DNA from: Opitutaceae bacterium
GTDB taxonomy: Bacteria; Verrucomicrobiota; Verrucomicrobiia; Opitutales; Opitutaceae
Length of the DNA: 33,194 nt
Direction: 5' to 3'
Assembly: GCA_005792355.1 (NCBI GenBank)
Contig: SXSC01000095.1
Coordinates: 1-33,194 of the forward strand
Shown: positions 31,976 to 33,194 of the stretch, one piece after another
Layout: each line of letters starts with the position of its first letter
Numbering within the stretch: the first letter of the stretch is position 1
Program-made: the position numbers and the translations under genes
The notes under the pieces: generated by a model
Database searches by the model: none
Told to the model about the DNA's origin: nothing
What the model saw: only the letters and a program-made list of their open reading frames with translations

Positions 31976-33010
31976 ATGAACTCAGCACCCCCTCGCGTTT
32001 CCGTGGTCCTGCCGGCGTTCAATGCCGCCGCCACCGTGGCGCGGGCGGTCGAGAGTGTGCGGGCGCAGACATTCTCCGACTGGGAGCTGATTGCCGTGGA
32101 CGACGGCTCGACGGACGGAACGCGGGCGATATTGACGGACCGGGCGCGGGGCGAACCGCGGCTGCGCGTGCTCAGGCAGGACCACGCGGGGGTTGCGGTC
32201 GCGGCGAACGCGGGGGCGGCGGTGGCACGAGGGGAGTTCATCGCGCGGATGGACGCGGACGATGTGTCCCAGCCGGAGCGCCTGGCCGCGCAGGTGGCAT
32301 TTCTCGATCAGGTGGTCAACCGGGCGGTGGGTGTCGTGGGCTGCGGGGTGGAGTTTGGTGGCGATCGAGCGGCGCAGGCGGGCTATGCGTTGCATGTCGA
32401 CTGGGTAAACTCGCTCGTGACGCCGGAGCAGATCGCGTTGAACCGCTTCATCGAAGCGCCGCTCGTGAACCCGAGTGTGATGTTTCGTCGCGATCTCGTG
32501 GCGCGACACGGCGGGTATCGCGACGGGAATTTCCCGGAGGACTACGAGTTGTGGCTGCGCTGGCTCGATGCGGGAGTGCGGATGGCCAAGGTGCCGCGCG
32601 AGCTGCTGACCTGGCACGACTCGCCGATTCGGCTCACGCGGATCGATGCCCGGTATGCGCCAGAGGCGTTTTTCCGGATGAAGGCGGAATGGATCGCACG
32701 GGAAGCGGCGCGCGTGGCGGGCGGCCGGCGGGTTTTCGTGTGGGGCGCGGGACGCCACACGCGGAAGCGGGCGGCGCACCTCACGAAGCACGGCGTGAGC
32801 ATCGCCGGCTACATCGATGTTGATTTGAAAAAGACGGGGCGTGGGCTCGGCGGCACGGGCGTGCCGGTGCTCGCGGAGGATGCGGTGCCGGCGGCGACGG
32901 AAATCTTCGTGCTGAGTTACGTGACGACGCGCGGGGCCCGCGACTACATCCGGGGCAAACTCACCGCGCGCGGCCACGTGGAAGGGCGGGATTTCTTGAT
33001 GTGTGCGTGA
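31976..33010 (+). CDS. Family 2 glycosyltransferase with C-terminal Rossmann-like domain
   Basis: A 344-residue GT2-type inverting glycosyltransferase. The GT-A nucleotide-binding part opens VSVVLPAFNAAATVARAVESV (8-28), then VDDGSTDGT (41-49) and the metal-binding DADD (93-96). FPEDYELWLRW (186-196) carries the ED general-base motif and PSVMFRRDLV (166-175) lies before it. A separate C-terminal segment (about 250-344) begins RRVFVWGAGRHTRKRAAHL, with a GxGxxT/R-like dinucleotide-binding pattern and GYIDVDLKKTGRG, like sugar-nucleotide or acyltransferase accessory domains found in some cell-wall and surface-polysaccharide enzymes. No membrane helix is seen, so it acts in the cytoplasm, probably in surface polysaccharide synthesis. 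The ATG at 31976 immediately precedes the fold. Sugar donor and acceptor are unknown. Confidence 0.88.
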   Translation: MNSAPPRVSVVLPAFNAAATVARAVESVRAQTFSDWELIAVDDGSTDGTRAILTDRARGEPRLRVLRQDHAGVAVAANAGAAVARGEFIARMDADDVSQPERLAAQVAFLDQVVNRAVGVVGCGVEFGGDRAAQAGYALHVDWVNSLVTPEQIALNRFIEAPLVNPSVMFRRDLVARHGGYRDGNFPEDYELWLRWLDAGVRMAKVPRELLTWHDSPIRLTRIDARYAPEAFFRMKAEWIAREAARVAGGRRVFVWGAGRHTRKRAAHLTKHGVSIAGYIDVDLKKTGRGLGGTGVPVLAEDAVPAATEIFVLSYVTTRGARDYIRGKLTARGHVEGRDFLMCA

Positions 33011-33194
33011 GCGAGCGGCGGGCCGGAGATCTCGTTCATCGTCGTCGCAGCCGATCCATCGGTGTCTTGTATCCCCGTTGGACTGACGAGCAGGAGCTCC
33101 GCTCCGCGCCGCAGAATCGACGGTGGTGCGATTTGCGCGCATCGGAGTCTTGCGGCGAGGAACACGGCACGGGTGGCGTTCGGTGGATTCTTCA
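33011..33194. other. Window end, nothing recognised
   Basis: 184 bp after the glycosyltransferase stop. No coding frame or strong structure was noticed on either strand; an antisense frame here is a shadow. Confidence 0.4.

Noticed and set aside
30745..32823. 692-residue plus-strand frame across the MFS gene, the intergenic gap and the glycosyltransferase
   Set aside because: It is antisense to MFS, then passes through an intergenic palindrome and an alternative frame of the glycosyltransferase; it is not a gene.
1..33194. CRISPR arrays, tRNA/rRNA genes, phage or transposase genes
   Set aside because: No regularly spaced direct repeats, no cloverleaf-like sequence and no such proteins were noticed on either strand.

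Overview
The window is about 33 kb of GC-rich bacterial DNA with dense coding on both strands. The best guess at the source is a Verrucomicrobiota member of the Opitutaceae type. The reasons are four large TonB-dependent receptors with openings of the kind LSPFEVTSDKDLGYA, EAFTVTG and EREGNA, a DUF1080 secreted protein, a Tat-exported xylose-isomerase-like protein, a sialidase-like protein, and frequent short palindromic intergenic repeats. This is inferred from protein style; no rRNA or tRNA is present to settle it. No CRISPR array, prophage or transposase gene was seen.

Layout. 1-1736: the 3' end of an RND efflux permease, translationally coupled to a single-domain rhodanese. 1737-2114: a gap carrying copy A of a 126-bp palindromic repeat. 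2115-3389: a PLP-dependent cystathionine gamma-synthase family enzyme, convergent with a TonB-dependent receptor (3481-6675, minus) that lies downstream of an RlmN-type radical-SAM rRNA methyltransferase (6726-7886, minus). 8010-8345: a small two-helix membrane protein on the minus strand. 8464-11034: a DUF5069 protein followed closely by a Suv3-like superfamily 2 helicase with a C-terminal zinc ribbon.

11038-17405 looks like a carbohydrate-acquisition locus. A secreted sialidase-like BNR protein is divergent from an alpha/beta-hydrolase, a Tat-exported TIM-barrel protein and a TonB-dependent receptor, with a LacI-type palindrome in the divergent control region. 17406-17839 is a repeat-rich gap that includes repeat copy B, inverted relative to copy A. 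17840-20575 encodes a lipoprotein that joins a YVTN-type beta-propeller to a phosphoesterase domain.

20576-24392 is a defence/addiction patch with three toxin-antitoxin modules (AbrB-VapC, Phd-VapC, HicA-HicB), interrupted by a secreted DUF1080 protein and loaded with short repeats and hairpins. The HicB frame has no proper stop and runs antisense into the next gene.

24018-31722 (minus): an MFS transporter followed by two tandem paralogous TonB-dependent receptors. The second has an in-frame TAG codon that separates its signal peptide from the rest of the protein. 31976-33010 encodes a family 2 glycosyltransferase with an extra C-terminal domain.

The most notable observations are the amber codon in the receptor, the antisense-extended HicB, the inverted pair of palindromic elements about 16 kb apart, the bacterial Suv3-like helicase, the MITE-like element before the first toxin-antitoxin pair, and mutually exclusive hairpins and iterated octamers in the DUF1080/Phd intergenic region.
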